DNA from: Symbiodinium natans | Lineage: Eukaryota; Sar; Dinophyceae; Suessiales; Symbiodiniaceae | Reading direction: 5' to 3' | Assembly: GCA_905221605.1 (NCBI GenBank) | Contig: CAJNDS010002578.1 | Location: 248,001-312,000, forward strand | Length of the DNA stretch: 64,000 bases | Shown: positions 31,301-38,279 of the stretch, piece by piece | How positions within the stretch are numbered: position 1 is the stretch's first letter | Layout: each line of letters starts with the position of its first letter | Notes under the pieces: generated by a model | The model's database searches: none | Seen by the model: only the letters and a program-made list of their open reading frames with translations | Told to the model about the DNA's origin: nothing | Translations under genes and position numbers: made by a program

Positions 31301-31989
31301 GGGAGGAGCGCCGAAGCGATGAGCTGCGAGACATCTGCGGGTGTGGTGCGCAGGGCCACTGTGCTGTTGAGGTCGGTGCTTGTGGGTCGGTCCAAAAGAG
31401 CCGTCGCTATTTTCTGGTCGACGTCAGCGGCTGTTTGCCGGGCCGCCACGTCGAGGGCCAGCTGGTCCTGCGTGCTCTTTAGCCCATAGGTGGCTGCGAC
31501 CTGCGCAAGTACTGCGTTGTCGGCACTGGTGATGGCACTGTTCATGGAAGCGTTAGTGGGATGGTTGGCGAGCTTCAGGTCCACGGAGGCAGGCGTGCTC
31601 TTCTTGGAGTTGACGTCCAGCTGCAGCGCGTCCAGTGCGCTTTGGTTCGCCTTCCCCGCCAGCCCCGTGGTGAGGCTGGTGCTCAGGGAGGTGATGGAAG
31701 ACTGGTTGGCAGCGATGAGGCCCTCGGCGGCTGCCAAATCGGCGGCCAGCGCATACGGTGCGAGGTCAGGAGGCGGTGGGATGGCGGCCACCTGCGTTTG
31801 TAGCGCTGCCACGGCGGCCGAGTTGGTGCCGATGGAGGCGGTGTTGGCCGCGGTGTCCGTGAGGGGCGTGTAGGCCGTCAAAACCGTGGCCAATTGCCCA
31901 GCAGAGATGCCCTGCATCTCGATGGTTGTGATGGGGGTCTGCCCGTCGTTGAGGATGTTCCCGGTGATGGTCGACTCAAAAAGACTCAT
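28390..31989 (-). CDS. Trimeric fibre protein with C-terminal S74 intramolecular chaperone domain
   Basis: The frame is intact for 1199 residues. The N-terminal half is a long series of short helical-coil repeats (AADVDQKIATALLD, RDGRLDAAEAALAVL, YYTSSETNGAITAAL). Shaft repeats of the type YSKSESDGRYFSSSDF and VNGNAGGGGIIPMVLDNFTP occur twice in the middle, then beta-rich repeats containing GSLGIEFEASGG-like units. The end, LSDEKLKHSVEPAELEELQQ...RALGFIANEV...TLDYNRMRCVLWGVCQGLQARVEALEKK, is a peptidase S74 (endosialidase chaperone) domain, which trimerises and cleaves itself off fibre proteins. In phages and in large algal viruses such proteins form host-binding spikes. The gene lies between the capsid and integrase genes, 6 bases after the capsid stop. 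The role in host attachment is inferred from the family. Confidence 0.85.
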   Translation of the reverse strand: MSLFESTITGNILNDGQTPITTIEMQGISAGQLATVLTAYTPLTDTAANTASIGTNSAAVAALQTQVAAIPPPPDLAPYALAADLAAAEGLIAANQSSITSLSTSLTTGLAGKANQSALDALQLDVNSKKSTPASVDLKLANHPTNASMNSAITSADNAVLAQVAATYGLKSTQDQLALDVAARQTAADVDQKIATALLDRPTSTDLNSTVALRTTPADVSQLIASALLPFVQQAALDAALAIRDGRLDAAEAALAVLQAAGFQSAADVAAALATALAGYTDTAGLNALLAVRDARLDGHDAEILALQGAGPFATAADLSASETSLQSAIDALNAALAALTTGGGTNLANAQAWPGQTTWDLLVGTNTIRNWHFNAPLSVSLENDNFTLSLACDAYTQAAVNALLAPLASESWVLATLGSYYTSSETNGAITAALVPYSTTTQMDAAIAAAVGGIDLSAYVPWTGLQAPILNEIAIALASYYDSAQVDALIAGAAIANAPAWSGNTTWELLTGQALRNLHFTGPLVATLQNSGNTLQIECQAYDQSQTYTQAEVNTQISNAVDALNVSQYATQADIDSSIASELTNYWDQGETSAEIASQISSCRLLTEAQGDARYHPVNGNAGGGGIIPMVLDNFTPRMIRALLPQAPLGANLILGNSATVQLTCDCYSKSESDGRYFSSSDFTPLDSRYFPVNGNVEGGGIYTMVLEQFTPRMIRALLPQAPLSATPILGNGATLRLNCDCYSKSESDSRYALAGAPPSDPLLVNDVRANGGDFLTLRGGSLGIEFEASGGAAVADLSSSQFSLKAGVNMLTMGRIFADSSLGIATAGSLQADTVEPLLPTNQFLNLKAGTVSVRVTDQSDQSLCTFATSEVHSVAPRLRVDDQLYIEDVVGAATGLVTNAISTRVQDTELTITGGSGGTVVTGALDVQGTLTSGSVELSTELRAPTVRARTTDDYLTLTGGSQGTYLNSVLYTASAIRADNGIVSSSAYLELIGGSTGVQAQGDLQVVSTVNSGDVTAEVLNLATAGNARLLVACNAGSGELTASSAGGVQLYAQDQAIFLRTAATGPANLIVESNTGGANDGEVICNYGFQNLSDEKLKHSVEPAELEELQQVFDTVAPKWYRRTAGSQKRALGFIANEVRDTGPVGQALCGKLVDEELGELVTLDYNRMRCVLWGVCQGLQARVEALEKKPKKK

Positions 31990-31996
31990 GTTTTAC
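31987..31996 (-). promoter_or_regulatory. TAAA start motif of fibre gene (GTAAAACATG)
   Basis: The motif immediately follows the TAG stop of the capsid gene (minus-strand TAGTAAAACATG). Confidence 0.5.
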
Positions 31997-33186
31997 TAGT
32001 CGAGGGAACTGACCCCCGCGCCCGAGAGCGTCACCAGCTGATACGATAGCATGTGCACAAAACACTGGTCCGCGCGGTCCGCCTCCATGTTGCTGAAGCT
32101 GAACCGGCACAGGTCGCCGGAGCGGGTTGAGATGCCCGAGAGAGGGTGCTTCGGCACGCGCTCCACCGGGAAGGCCGCAATGAACTGCGTGTTCCCGAAG
32201 AGGTTGTCCCGGATGCGCATGTTGCGCAGCTTTGAATCATAGCACCCACATAGTAGTTCCAAGAAGTGATGCCATTCACTTATGCTCTCGTTGGCCGTGC
32301 GAGGGTACTGCAAGGCGCCCAGTTGCAGCTGGCCCTTGAGGTTCCGGTTCGCGTTCGCTCCAGGGTACTCGAAATTGTCCACGTGGTCCTCCGTGGTCTT
32401 GTTGAACGTCACAAAGGCGCCCAGCATCTTCGTGAACGCGCGGGCCACGGTGATGTTGTAGCTGGTGGACCCCGCGGGGATGCTGGAGAGCTGCGTGTGC
32501 ATCGTCGGGAACGAAAAAACTAGGCTGCGGCCGCTTGTGACGATGCGCTGAAACGCCTCCCTGATACTGGCATCGAGGGTAACTTGCGAGGCGTAAAGCT
32601 TCACATTTTCAATGGTGTAGTCCTGGCTCCCGCTGACGTTGCGGGCCCCGTCCGTGGGGTCGCAGAAGGTGATCTGGAGAACAAGGTTGAGCTCGGGCGG
32701 CAACATCTTGCCGCAATTGAAGATGCCGACGAGATGTGGACTCATGAGCGTTGTGACCGAGCCAGAGGCCGGGATGGGAAAGGCATGGCCCCCGCCGTCC
32801 GCCAGCCACTCCTCGTTTTGGAGTAGGCTGTACAGGTACGAGCAACGGTTGTAGTAGCTGATGTCCTCTATGCGAGTGCCATTGGCGAAGACTTCTATGC
32901 GGTCGATGAGGCAGCTGGGGTCCGGCGAGGCGAGCTGCAGCGTGGCCGTGTCGGAGTTGTTGCGCACCGTGAAGCCGAGCTTGACGCTCTCGCCGTCCAC
33001 GAAGTCCATGCCGCTGGTCAGCGGGATGCGGCACACGCGGCTCGTGGTGGGCGTGAAGACGCTCAGCGAGCTCGGATAGTACTGCACGTCCTTGCGGCTC
33101 TGCACGTAGTTGACGTTGCTCGACTGGAGCTTGTAGTCGAGGCTCTGGACCAGCTCGTCGTTCACGGCAGCAGTCACCTGCTCCAT
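31996..33186 (-). CDS. Major capsid protein, Polinton-like/double jelly-roll type
   Basis: The frame is intact for 396 residues with no signal peptide. The N-terminus has QSSNVNYVQSRKDVQYYPSS followed by alternating beta strands. The segment LIDRIEVFANGTRIEDIS, then YNRCSYLYSLLQNEEW, matches the pattern of Polinton and Polinton-like virus capsids, where an I.RI.V..NG..IE.I..YN motif follows the first jelly-roll sheets. A second beta-rich half (PELNLVLQITFCDP, SYNITVARAFTKMLGAFVTF) and a PLSGISTRSGDLCRFSF segment follow. The length equals that of compact double jelly-roll capsids such as PRD1 P3. The identification rests on this pattern and on the packaging ATPase, integrase and fibre around it. 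A structure prediction would settle the fold. Confidence 0.7.
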   Translation of the reverse strand: MEQVTAAVNDELVQSLDYKLQSSNVNYVQSRKDVQYYPSSLSVFTPTTSRVCRIPLTSGMDFVDGESVKLGFTVRNNSDTATLQLASPDPSCLIDRIEVFANGTRIEDISYYNRCSYLYSLLQNEEWLADGGGHAFPIPASGSVTTLMSPHLVGIFNCGKMLPPELNLVLQITFCDPTDGARNVSGSQDYTIENVKLYASQVTLDASIREAFQRIVTSGRSLVFSFPTMHTQLSSIPAGSTSYNITVARAFTKMLGAFVTFNKTTEDHVDNFEYPGANANRNLKGQLQLGALQYPRTANESISEWHHFLELLCGCYDSKLRNMRIRDNLFGNTQFIAAFPVERVPKHPLSGISTRSGDLCRFSFSNMEADRADQCFVHMLSYQLVTLSGAGVSSLD

Positions 33187-33194
33187 GGTTTTAC
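33184..33194 (-). promoter_or_regulatory. TAAA start motif of capsid gene (GTAAAACCATG)
   Basis: TAAAAC lies two bases before the ATG in an otherwise GC-rich gap of 23 bases between the upstream gene and the capsid gene. Confidence 0.5.
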
Positions 33195-33209
33195 TCTACC
33201 GGAAAGATT

Positions 33210-34515
33210 TCAAGCGGCCTCCGGCTCGCTCGCGCTGCGAAGCGCCTCGAAGGAAGGGGGCGGCGCGGCGCGGGACGGACGCTGCATGCGAGGCCCGCGG
33301 GAGGAGTCGCTGCCCGAGGACTGCGCCAAGGGAGCGGGGTTGAGGCCCGTCGGGAAGCGCGTGGGCCTCGCGGGACGAGCCTGCACCCTCGGGGGCGGCT
33401 GGGCCCGCGGCTCCGACTCGCTTTCGGTGTCCAGGCGGTAAAACTCCGTCCGCGGGCGTTGCCGCGAGGCCTGCGGCTCCCGGACCTGGAAGTGCTGCTC
33501 GGCTCCAAACTCCTGCATGCCATTCAAGGTCTGGATGTCGGGCGCGGAGCTGGGGCGGGAGGCGTCCGTGTCGGTGCCTCCTCCGCCGCCCCAGCCCATC
33601 AGGTGCTCCGCCGCCACCATGCCGCCGTGCAGTGGTTCCCACGAGTGCGGCCGCCCCGCCTGCCACAGCCAAGCCCCCCGCAGCAGCTCCCATGCCCGCA
33701 GCGGTGCCCAAAGCAGCCTCGCCGAACAGTGCCAGCGCACTGGGGCCCTCCGCCGCCGCTGCTGCTTCTGCGGCCCCCGCGGCCATTTCTGCGGTGGAAG
33801 CGAAGCCCTCCGTGGCCTCGGCCTCGGCCACCTGCTCGCTCATGAACTGTTCAATGTCTCGGGCTGCAGCCCTTTCCACCTCCTGGGCCCGCTGCCCCGC
33901 GCGCTCCAGCAATGGCTCCACTTCGCTGGGCCTGCCGATGATCTGTGGTGGGGCCACTTCGTCTGGCGGGGGTGCAAGGCCCTCGGGTGTGCGCGGGATG
34001 CGCAGGTTCCGGTCGATCCAATTGCGCCCCCTGCGCGCGGCGTTGTAGAGGTCCTGTCCGTGCCCTGCGATGGCCGAGGCGGAGCCCGCCAGTCCCGCCG
34101 CAGCTCCCGCCGCAGCTTCGGCCTGCTGCAGTCGGCTCAAGAAGCTTGGCGGTGCTGGGGGCTCCAGCCCGTCGTTTCTCAGAGCTTGGCCTGGGTCCAC
34201 AGCCCCAAAATCAGACTCGCTGTCCACGTCAAAAGGCCGGGGGCGCAGGAAATCTCGGCGGGGGAAGGGCACGCCATCGTAGCCTTCATTGGTGTCCTCG
34301 AAGGCCGCCGCGGGGTCCACGGTCGTGTGGGGCAGCGGGGCTGGCTCGGGCTCGCTGCTCTGCGGGTAGTCGTCCAGCCAAAAGTGACTGGAAGTCAGGA
34401 TGGACGCATTGCGGTTCGGGAGATTGATCGGCAAGGGTTCGCCCTCAGCTATGTAGCCCAGGACTTGCCCGTAGGAGGGCCTGACGCGGAAACCGTGTGC
34501 GCGCCGCTCCTCCAT
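33210..34515 (-). CDS. Gly/Ala-rich virion-associated membrane protein (one frame break)
   Basis: The protein starts MEERRAHGFRVRPSYGQVLGYIAEGEPLPINL and continues with an acidic/proline linker, a helical alanine-rich segment and a hydrophobic Gly/Ala stretch (LGTAAGMGAAAGGLAVAGGAAALVG) that could be membrane-active. A frame break near 33,620 leads to a C-terminal part with PDIQTLNGMQEFGAEQHFQV and a basic, proline-rich tail ending RSASEPEAA at 33210. Position directly before the capsid gene and the hydrophobic segment suggest a minor virion or membrane-disrupting protein. No family is assigned. About 435 residues in all. Confidence 0.5.
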
Positions 34516-34521
34516 CTTTAC
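34513..34521 (-). promoter_or_regulatory. TAAA start motif (GTAAAGATG)
   Basis: The TAA is simultaneously the stop codon of the upstream 109-residue gene (minus-strand TTGATGTAAAGATGG). Confidence 0.5.
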
Positions 34522-34846
34522 ATCAAGCCGCCGTAAACCCCAGAGTCGCTAGTGTTCCGCCCGGCAGCGACATCCCGCGCCACGCGGCGAACGCCCGCTC
34601 GCTCTGCGGGGGCCCACCTCAACTGGGGGATCCTCCTGTTGACGGCGTCGGTCATGCGCCCCAGCTCGTCTGCGTATGCCTCACCCTCCTGGCGCTGACG
34701 CCGGTTGGCCAGCCATTCGTTGAAGGCCCGGGCATCGATCAATTGCTGCTGCCGCTTGTAGAGCAGCGGCGTCAGGTTCTGGGGTACTGCTTGTGGAAGG
34801 CTCGCAGCATTGCGGCCTCGTTGCGCCGTTCGGGGAAGGGCATCAT
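34518..34846 (-). CDS. Small charged viral protein, about 109 residues, one frame break
   Basis: Reading begins MMPFPERRNEAAMLRAFHKQ at 34846. After a one-base shift near 34,780 it continues NLTPLLYKRQQQLIDARAFN and EWLANRRQRQEGEAYADELG to RNTSDSGVYGGLM and a TAA stop. It is helical and charged with no recognised domain. Its place between the AT-hook and membrane-protein genes, and the shared start motif, show it belongs to the virion gene cluster. Confidence 0.45.
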
Positions 34847-34856
34847 CTCTTTTTAC
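34841..34856 (-). promoter_or_regulatory. TAAA start motif (GTAAAAAGAGATGATG)
   Basis: The TAA is the stop codon of the AT-hook gene. Two adjacent ATG codons follow four bases after the A-run. Confidence 0.45.
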
Positions 34857-35260
34857 AAGTCCATTGTGTTTGCGAGTAGGAGCTCGTGGAAGCGGTCGGC
34901 GCGGGAGAGCTGCCGAGCGCGGCGAGCCTCCGAGGGCGTCATGCGCACGGGCTGCGGGGGCTCTGGCTCCTCTGCTCGCTCCTGGCGGGGCTCTTGCTGC
35001 GGCTCCGGTGCCGGCGGCTCATCCGAAGGTCGCTCAGGCGCATGCTTCGGAAGCTCCGCCACGGCCACAGTCGGGGGCGGCTTTGGCTTGTTCTTCGAAC
35101 CTGGCGGTCGCCCTCGCCGTTTGGGTTGGGGCGCTTGCTGAGGAGCCTCGGTCGGCGGCTCGGCCACCGCGGCAGGCTCGGCAGGCTCGAAAGGCTCCAC
35201 CATGGGAGGCTCGGCTACGGCGGGCTCGGTGGCCACAGGAGCAGGTTCATCCTCAGCCAT
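34853..35260 (-). CDS. Proline-rich protein with AT-hook
   Basis: The 135-residue protein has an acidic, Pro/Ala/Glu-rich N-terminus, a central KRRGRPPGSKNKPK that fits the AT-hook (RGRP core in a basic setting), and a second Pro/Glu-rich segment. It ends with a basic helical tail (RMTPSEARRARQLSRADRFH). AT-hooks bind the minor groove of AT-rich DNA, so the protein may condense or tether viral DNA. It lies in the virion gene cluster and begins with GTAAATG. Confidence 0.55.
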   Translation of the reverse strand: MAEDEPAPVATEPAVAEPPMVEPFEPAEPAAVAEPPTEAPQQAPQPKRRGRPPGSKNKPKPPPTVAVAELPKHAPERPSDEPPAPEPQQEPRQERAEEPEPPQPVRMTPSEARRARQLSRADRFHELLLANTMDL

Positions 35261-35264
35261 TTAC
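35258..35264 (-). promoter_or_regulatory. TAAATG start motif of AT-hook gene
   Basis: GTAAATG, with the motif overlapping the start codon exactly as in poxvirus late genes. An AAAAAAAAAAGTGGAAAA tract precedes it. Confidence 0.5.
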
Positions 35265-35280
35265 TTTTCCACTTTTTTTT

Positions 35281-36255
35281 TTATCGTTCGGTGTCGAGGA
35301 AAACCACAAAGGAAATGCTGGTGCCTCGAGTGTTCACGATGTTGCCCTGGTAGTCGGTGAGCTTGAAGCGCAGGTGACGCAGGGTTATGGGCCCGTGCAG
35401 CTGAGCCCAGTGCCCCTCTGACGTCTCGGTCTCCATGACGTGGCCCACGCCTTTCGAAACGACGATTTTGCAGAGGATGTCGTGCCCCAACGGGCCCACC
35501 GTCGTCTCCCCGTTGGCCAGTGTTGGGCACCTGAGGTACAGTTCTGAGAACGGATTCATCGTCACAAAGACGAAGCGCTGCACAGAGCCTGTGAGGTAGC
35601 TGGGGCCTAGGAGGTGGTTGATGGACAGAGCCTTGCTGGGCGAGGCGCCCGGCGGGTAGGGGGCCGTGCCTGGGAAGCGCTGCCGGAGCTCGGCATCGTT
35701 GAGGATGAGGCGCACGCCGTCGTAGGTCACATCGAGCTCATTGGTCTCGGCGGTGTAGCTGGCGGAAGCGAAGTTGCTGCTGATCCACGCAGCCAATCGC
35801 GGCCCTGTGTACGCGCCCACTGGGAGCTCCGCGTAGTGCAGGGTGCCGGCCACCGTGTCCTCCCAGTACAAGAACGTCCCGCGGTCCGTGCTCAGGAAGG
35901 CGTCGGCAACACGGACCTTGTACACCGCAAGTTTGGCGCCGGATTGAATGTGCACACTCTCACCGATGTCGAAGGAAAAGTTACTGTTCGTGCCCTCCGC
36001 GCGGAGGCGCGAGTCCACGTAGATACTCGTCATGCCCTTTTTAGAACGGCGCCTTAAAAACCAGGTGGGCCGCGCCGAGAACTCGCTGGCGTTGGACCCG
36101 TCGGAGGTTTGCCGGGGCCTCTCTGGCGGCGGCCAGTGGCTGGGGTCGTAGATGCCTTGCGTGCTGGTGCAACACCTTATGTTGCTGCACTCACTTTCGC
36201 ATATCGGGCCTCCCCCCAACAACTTGGCCGCCATCTGGCTCAGGAGCGTCCCCAT
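35281..36255 (-). CDS. Penton-like or minor capsid protein
   Basis: The frame is open for 324 residues. The N-terminus MGTLLSQMAAKLLGGG has glycine 2 and serine 6, which fits an N-myristoylation site, and a Cys cluster follows (CESECSNIRCC). From residue 75 (MTSIYVDSRLRAEGTNSNFS) the protein is beta-rich: SGAKLAVYKVRVADAFLS, ETNELDVTYDGVRLILND and RHLRFKLTDYQGNIV, ending SFVVFLDTER. Its size and gene order beside the packaging ATPase fit the single jelly-roll penton of Polinton-like viruses, but no diagnostic motif was seen. A second TAAA motif precedes the internal methionine at 36033 (CTAAAAAGGGCATG), so translation may begin there, giving a 250-residue protein. The AT-hook gene follows after about 20 bases. 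Confidence 0.4.
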   Translation of the reverse strand: MGTLLSQMAAKLLGGGPICESECSNIRCCTSTQGIYDPSHWPPPERPRQTSDGSNASEFSARPTWFLRRRSKKGMTSIYVDSRLRAEGTNSNFSFDIGESVHIQSGAKLAVYKVRVADAFLSTDRGTFLYWEDTVAGTLHYAELPVGAYTGPRLAAWISSNFASASYTAETNELDVTYDGVRLILNDAELRQRFPGTAPYPPGASPSKALSINHLLGPSYLTGSVQRFVFVTMNPFSELYLRCPTLANGETTVGPLGHDILCKIVVSKGVGHVMETETSEGHWAQLHGPITLRHLRFKLTDYQGNIVNTRGTSISFVVFLDTER

Positions 36256-36974
36256 TTAGCAAGAACTTCCGGTCGAAGCGCACCCAAAACATGTCTTCCT
36301 TGGGAGCGCGGAGGTTAACGAACCAAAAGCTGTAGGGCTCCCTGGTGGCGTTTCTTTCGGGAGCATGGCGCTCAGCTCCTCCACCAAGGCATCCAGCTCC
36401 AGTTGGTGTCGCAACCGGAAGACGCAGTAGAACATCACGTTGACCCGCACGGCGGAGCTCATAAGACGCAGCTTCTGGGTGCTCACCCAGGTGTTGATGC
36501 AGAAGTGTCGGCCACGGATGAAGAGCGTGTCCAAAACGCCGTCCCCGTCTTCCGGTGCACCGCAGGGTTATCGGCATGGTCGTCCAAAACTATCAATACT
36601 TGATATAGTTTTTTGAGGCCCAGCTCCTTACTCTTCTGCGTGATGCGCTTCTGGTCCGAGATGATCTTCCGCAGCGCCCCCTCGTCCCAGTCTTCCCACC
36701 AGCACTGTTCCCGGTCGGTGTTGACCCCCAGCTCGTCCCGGATATAATCCTTGACAGGCTGCCAGGCAGAATCGACCTCTATCGAGGGCGAGAAGATAAA
36801 GATGCGCTCAAAACAGCCCCTGTATTGCTCCAAAATCATGCTCACCAAAAGCACCGTCTTCCCGGAAGCCGATGGGGCACACAAGATCCCGTTGGCAGGG
36901 GGCTTGCAGACCACGGGGTCAGGTGGCTGCTTGACGGAGTACTCAGGCGTCTTGAACAGACGCACCTTCCCCAT
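36191..36974 (-). CDS. FtsK/A32-type genome packaging ATPase (two frame breaks)
   Basis: The N-terminus MGKVRLFKTPEYSVKQPPDP is followed by Walker A APSASGKTVLL (about 36885-36850) and FERIFIFSPSIEVDSAW. Walker B is YQVLIVLDDHAD (about 36600-36565). The order and the hydrophobic strand with two Asp before a His fit the A32/HerA-FtsK packaging ATPases of Polintons, virophages and large DNA viruses. A break near 36,545 joins to RGRHFCINTWVSTQKLRLMS, the helical sensor region that follows Walker B. Another near 36,355 joins to YSFWFVNLRAPKEDMFWVRF. The enzyme would pump the genome into the preformed capsid. At 5' it overlaps the methyltransferase gene by about 30 bases. Confidence 0.75.
36253..36260 (-). 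promoter_or_regulatory. TAAATG start motif of penton-like gene
   Basis: GCTAAATG lies within the 3' coding end of the packaging ATPase, so the two genes overlap by about 60 bases. Confidence 0.45.
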
Positions 36975-37591
36975 TTACCCCAAGCGTCGCGCTTGCGGCG
37001 ATTTCGTCGCACAGCGCGGGCGGGATGGAGTATAGTTGGTCCCGCGAGTTGCTCCCCTCCCGTCCTTTGGTCGGTCCTCGCTGCGCGGTCTCTGGGTGAC
37101 GAGTTCCTCGGAAAGCCTCGCAGCGGTCGCCCTTCCGACAGGGCCCCTGGGAGGGGGTCCAGGGCAGGTTGTGCCACACCGCCGTGGGCTTCTTGTACCG
37201 GAAGCCGTACTTGCAATAGCAGATCCGGTCCATGTGCAGCCCCTGCATGTAGGGGCGAGTCTTGAGGCACCCGGTGCTCGGGGTTCTCGATGGCCCACCA
37301 CTTGGGCTTGAGGTAGTTGATGATCTCGAATGTCTTGAGCACCAGGGCGTCCCCGACCAGCAGGTTGCGGGGGCGCTTCTTGAGGGCGATGCTGAACTCG
37401 GTGCAGCAGGGCGAGGCCCAGACCATGTCGAAGTGCCCGGGCTCGAAGGCCTTGTAGTCCCACTGCAGGATGTCGGAGCAAATGCTCGGGCGGGCCTTCG
37501 GGTTGCTGTCAAGACTCGTTACCTCCCAGCCACGGGCCTCGAAGGCACGTCCGACCGACCCCGTGCCGCTGAAGAGTTCCAGGAGTCTCAT
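36943..37591 (-). CDS. C5-cytosine DNA methyltransferase (one frame break)
   Basis: The start is the ATG at 37591, giving MRLLELFSGTGSVGRAFEAR. That is motif I (SAM binding) of cytosine-C5 methyltransferases. Motif IV follows as DMVWASPCCTEFS with the catalytic Pro-Cys, and motif VI as KPKWWAIENPEH. A frame break near 37,270 leads to MDRICYCKYGFRYKKPTAVW, the conserved late region with the Tyr-Gly-x-x-x-Lys pattern, and finally to 36943. At about 215 residues the protein is short and lacks a large target-recognition domain. It may protect viral DNA from a nuclease or mark it epigenetically. The frame also runs upstream of 37591, but the sequence there is non-homologous and overlaps the small membrane protein. 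Confidence 0.75.
36972..36978 (-). promoter_or_regulatory. TAAATG start motif of packaging ATPase
   Basis: GTAAATG within the 3' end of the methyltransferase coding sequence. Confidence 0.5.
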
Positions 37592-37694
37592 TTGTTGAAG
37601 GAAAAGAAAAGGCCCACAGGACCAGCAAGCACGCCAGCAGGGCCAGATTGACCCCCACGCACTGCACGGTGGAGATGCGTTCAGCGGCCGGCAT
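37509..37694 (-). CDS. Small single-pass membrane protein
   Basis: This 61-residue ORF starts MPAAERISTVQC and has one strong transmembrane segment, VGVNLALLACLLVLWAFSF, at about residues 13-31. The methyltransferase start lies inside its C-terminal half. Small membrane proteins are common in Polinton-like virus gene clusters; the function is unknown. It is the first minus-strand gene, 33 bases from the oppositely transcribed gene at 37728. Confidence 0.4.
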   Translation of the reverse strand: MPAAERISTVQCVGVNLALLACLLVLWAFSFPSTNETPGTLQRHGVGRTCLRGPWLGGNES

Positions 37695-37727
37695 TTTTTT
37701 CTTGACGGGAAAAAAAGGGAGCGAGAC
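37695..37727. promoter_or_regulatory. 33-bp divergent intergenic region
   Basis: The whole gap between the leftward virion genes and the rightward replication genes contains two A/T runs (TTTTTTT next to the minus-strand ATG, and GGGAAAAAAAGGGAG). It must hold or overlap both promoters. Which elements are active cannot be told from the sequence. Confidence 0.35.
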
Positions 37728-38276
37728 ATGGAGCCGAAATCGTCAGTCAAGCTCGGAGAGCTTACGACCAACCAGCGCGGCGGCAGGGTGTTCCCCGCAA
37801 GTGCAGAGGCCTGGCAGCCCCAAGAATGGATGCGAATTCTGTGGCACCCTAGCCCCTATGGGAGCGAGGAGGCCCGACGGCTTCCTCTTTGCTTGGAGCC
37901 CAACGAGGCCGCTGTGGCAGACCTGGAGACACTGGAGAAGGACGTCAAGAGCCAACTGACGCAGCGGAGCCTCGGCGACGCGAAGATCTTCGGTCGGTAC
38001 CTGACCGCGTCAGATGTGGAGGCCCGCTTCGTCTCATGCCTGAAGACATCCGCGCGGGGCAACAGCTTCATCAAACTGAAGGTCGATCTGTCTCGAGTCC
38101 GCTTCTGGGACGCGGAGCAACAGCCCCTGGAGGAACCGGGCGACCTGGCCGGCCGAGCGTGCAAGGTGCGCACGGAGCTGAAGCAGGTCTGGTTGATGAG
38201 CGGACAGTGCGGCCTGCTGCTCGAAGTGACCGATCTTATGCTCAAAGAGCAGCTGCCCCAACAGTGCCCCTTCTAG
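37728..38276 (+). CDS. Possible ssDNA-binding protein of the viral element
   Basis: The intact 182-residue protein begins MEPKSSVKLGELTTNQRGGR. The C-terminal half reads SFIKLKVDLSRVRFWDAE, ACKVRTELKQVWLMSGQCG and LLLEVTDLML. The pattern of K.KV....V.F.DAE followed by V...LK..W.M....G....V resembles the OB-fold ssDNA-binding proteins encoded by several large DNA viruses. This is a pattern-level resemblance only. It is the first rightward gene and precedes the replication protein, separated from it by a GAGACA array. Confidence 0.35.
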   Translation: MEPKSSVKLGELTTNQRGGRVFPASAEAWQPQEWMRILWHPSPYGSEEARRLPLCLEPNEAAVADLETLEKDVKSQLTQRSLGDAKIFGRYLTASDVEARFVSCLKTSARGNSFIKLKVDLSRVRFWDAEQQPLEEPGDLAGRACKVRTELKQVWLMSGQCGLLLEVTDLMLKEQLPQQCPF

Positions 38277-38279
38277 GGT

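Noticed and set aside
30139-31482. 447-codon plus-strand frame opposite the fibre gene
   Set aside because: It is an antisense shadow. The minus-strand fibre has recognisable shaft repeats and an S74 domain over its full length.
28390-31989. Bacteriophage contamination suggested by the tail-fibre S74 domain
   Set aside because: S74 fibres also occur in eukaryotic DNA viruses. The neighbouring capsid, A32-type ATPase and rve integrase are of Polinton-like type, and the flanks carry eukaryotic repeats.
36842-37771. Upstream start for the methyltransferase at 37,771
   Set aside because: The 60 extra residues overlap the small membrane protein and the divergent promoter gap and do not resemble methyltransferases. 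Family proteins begin just before the LELFSG motif, which fits the ATG at 37,591.
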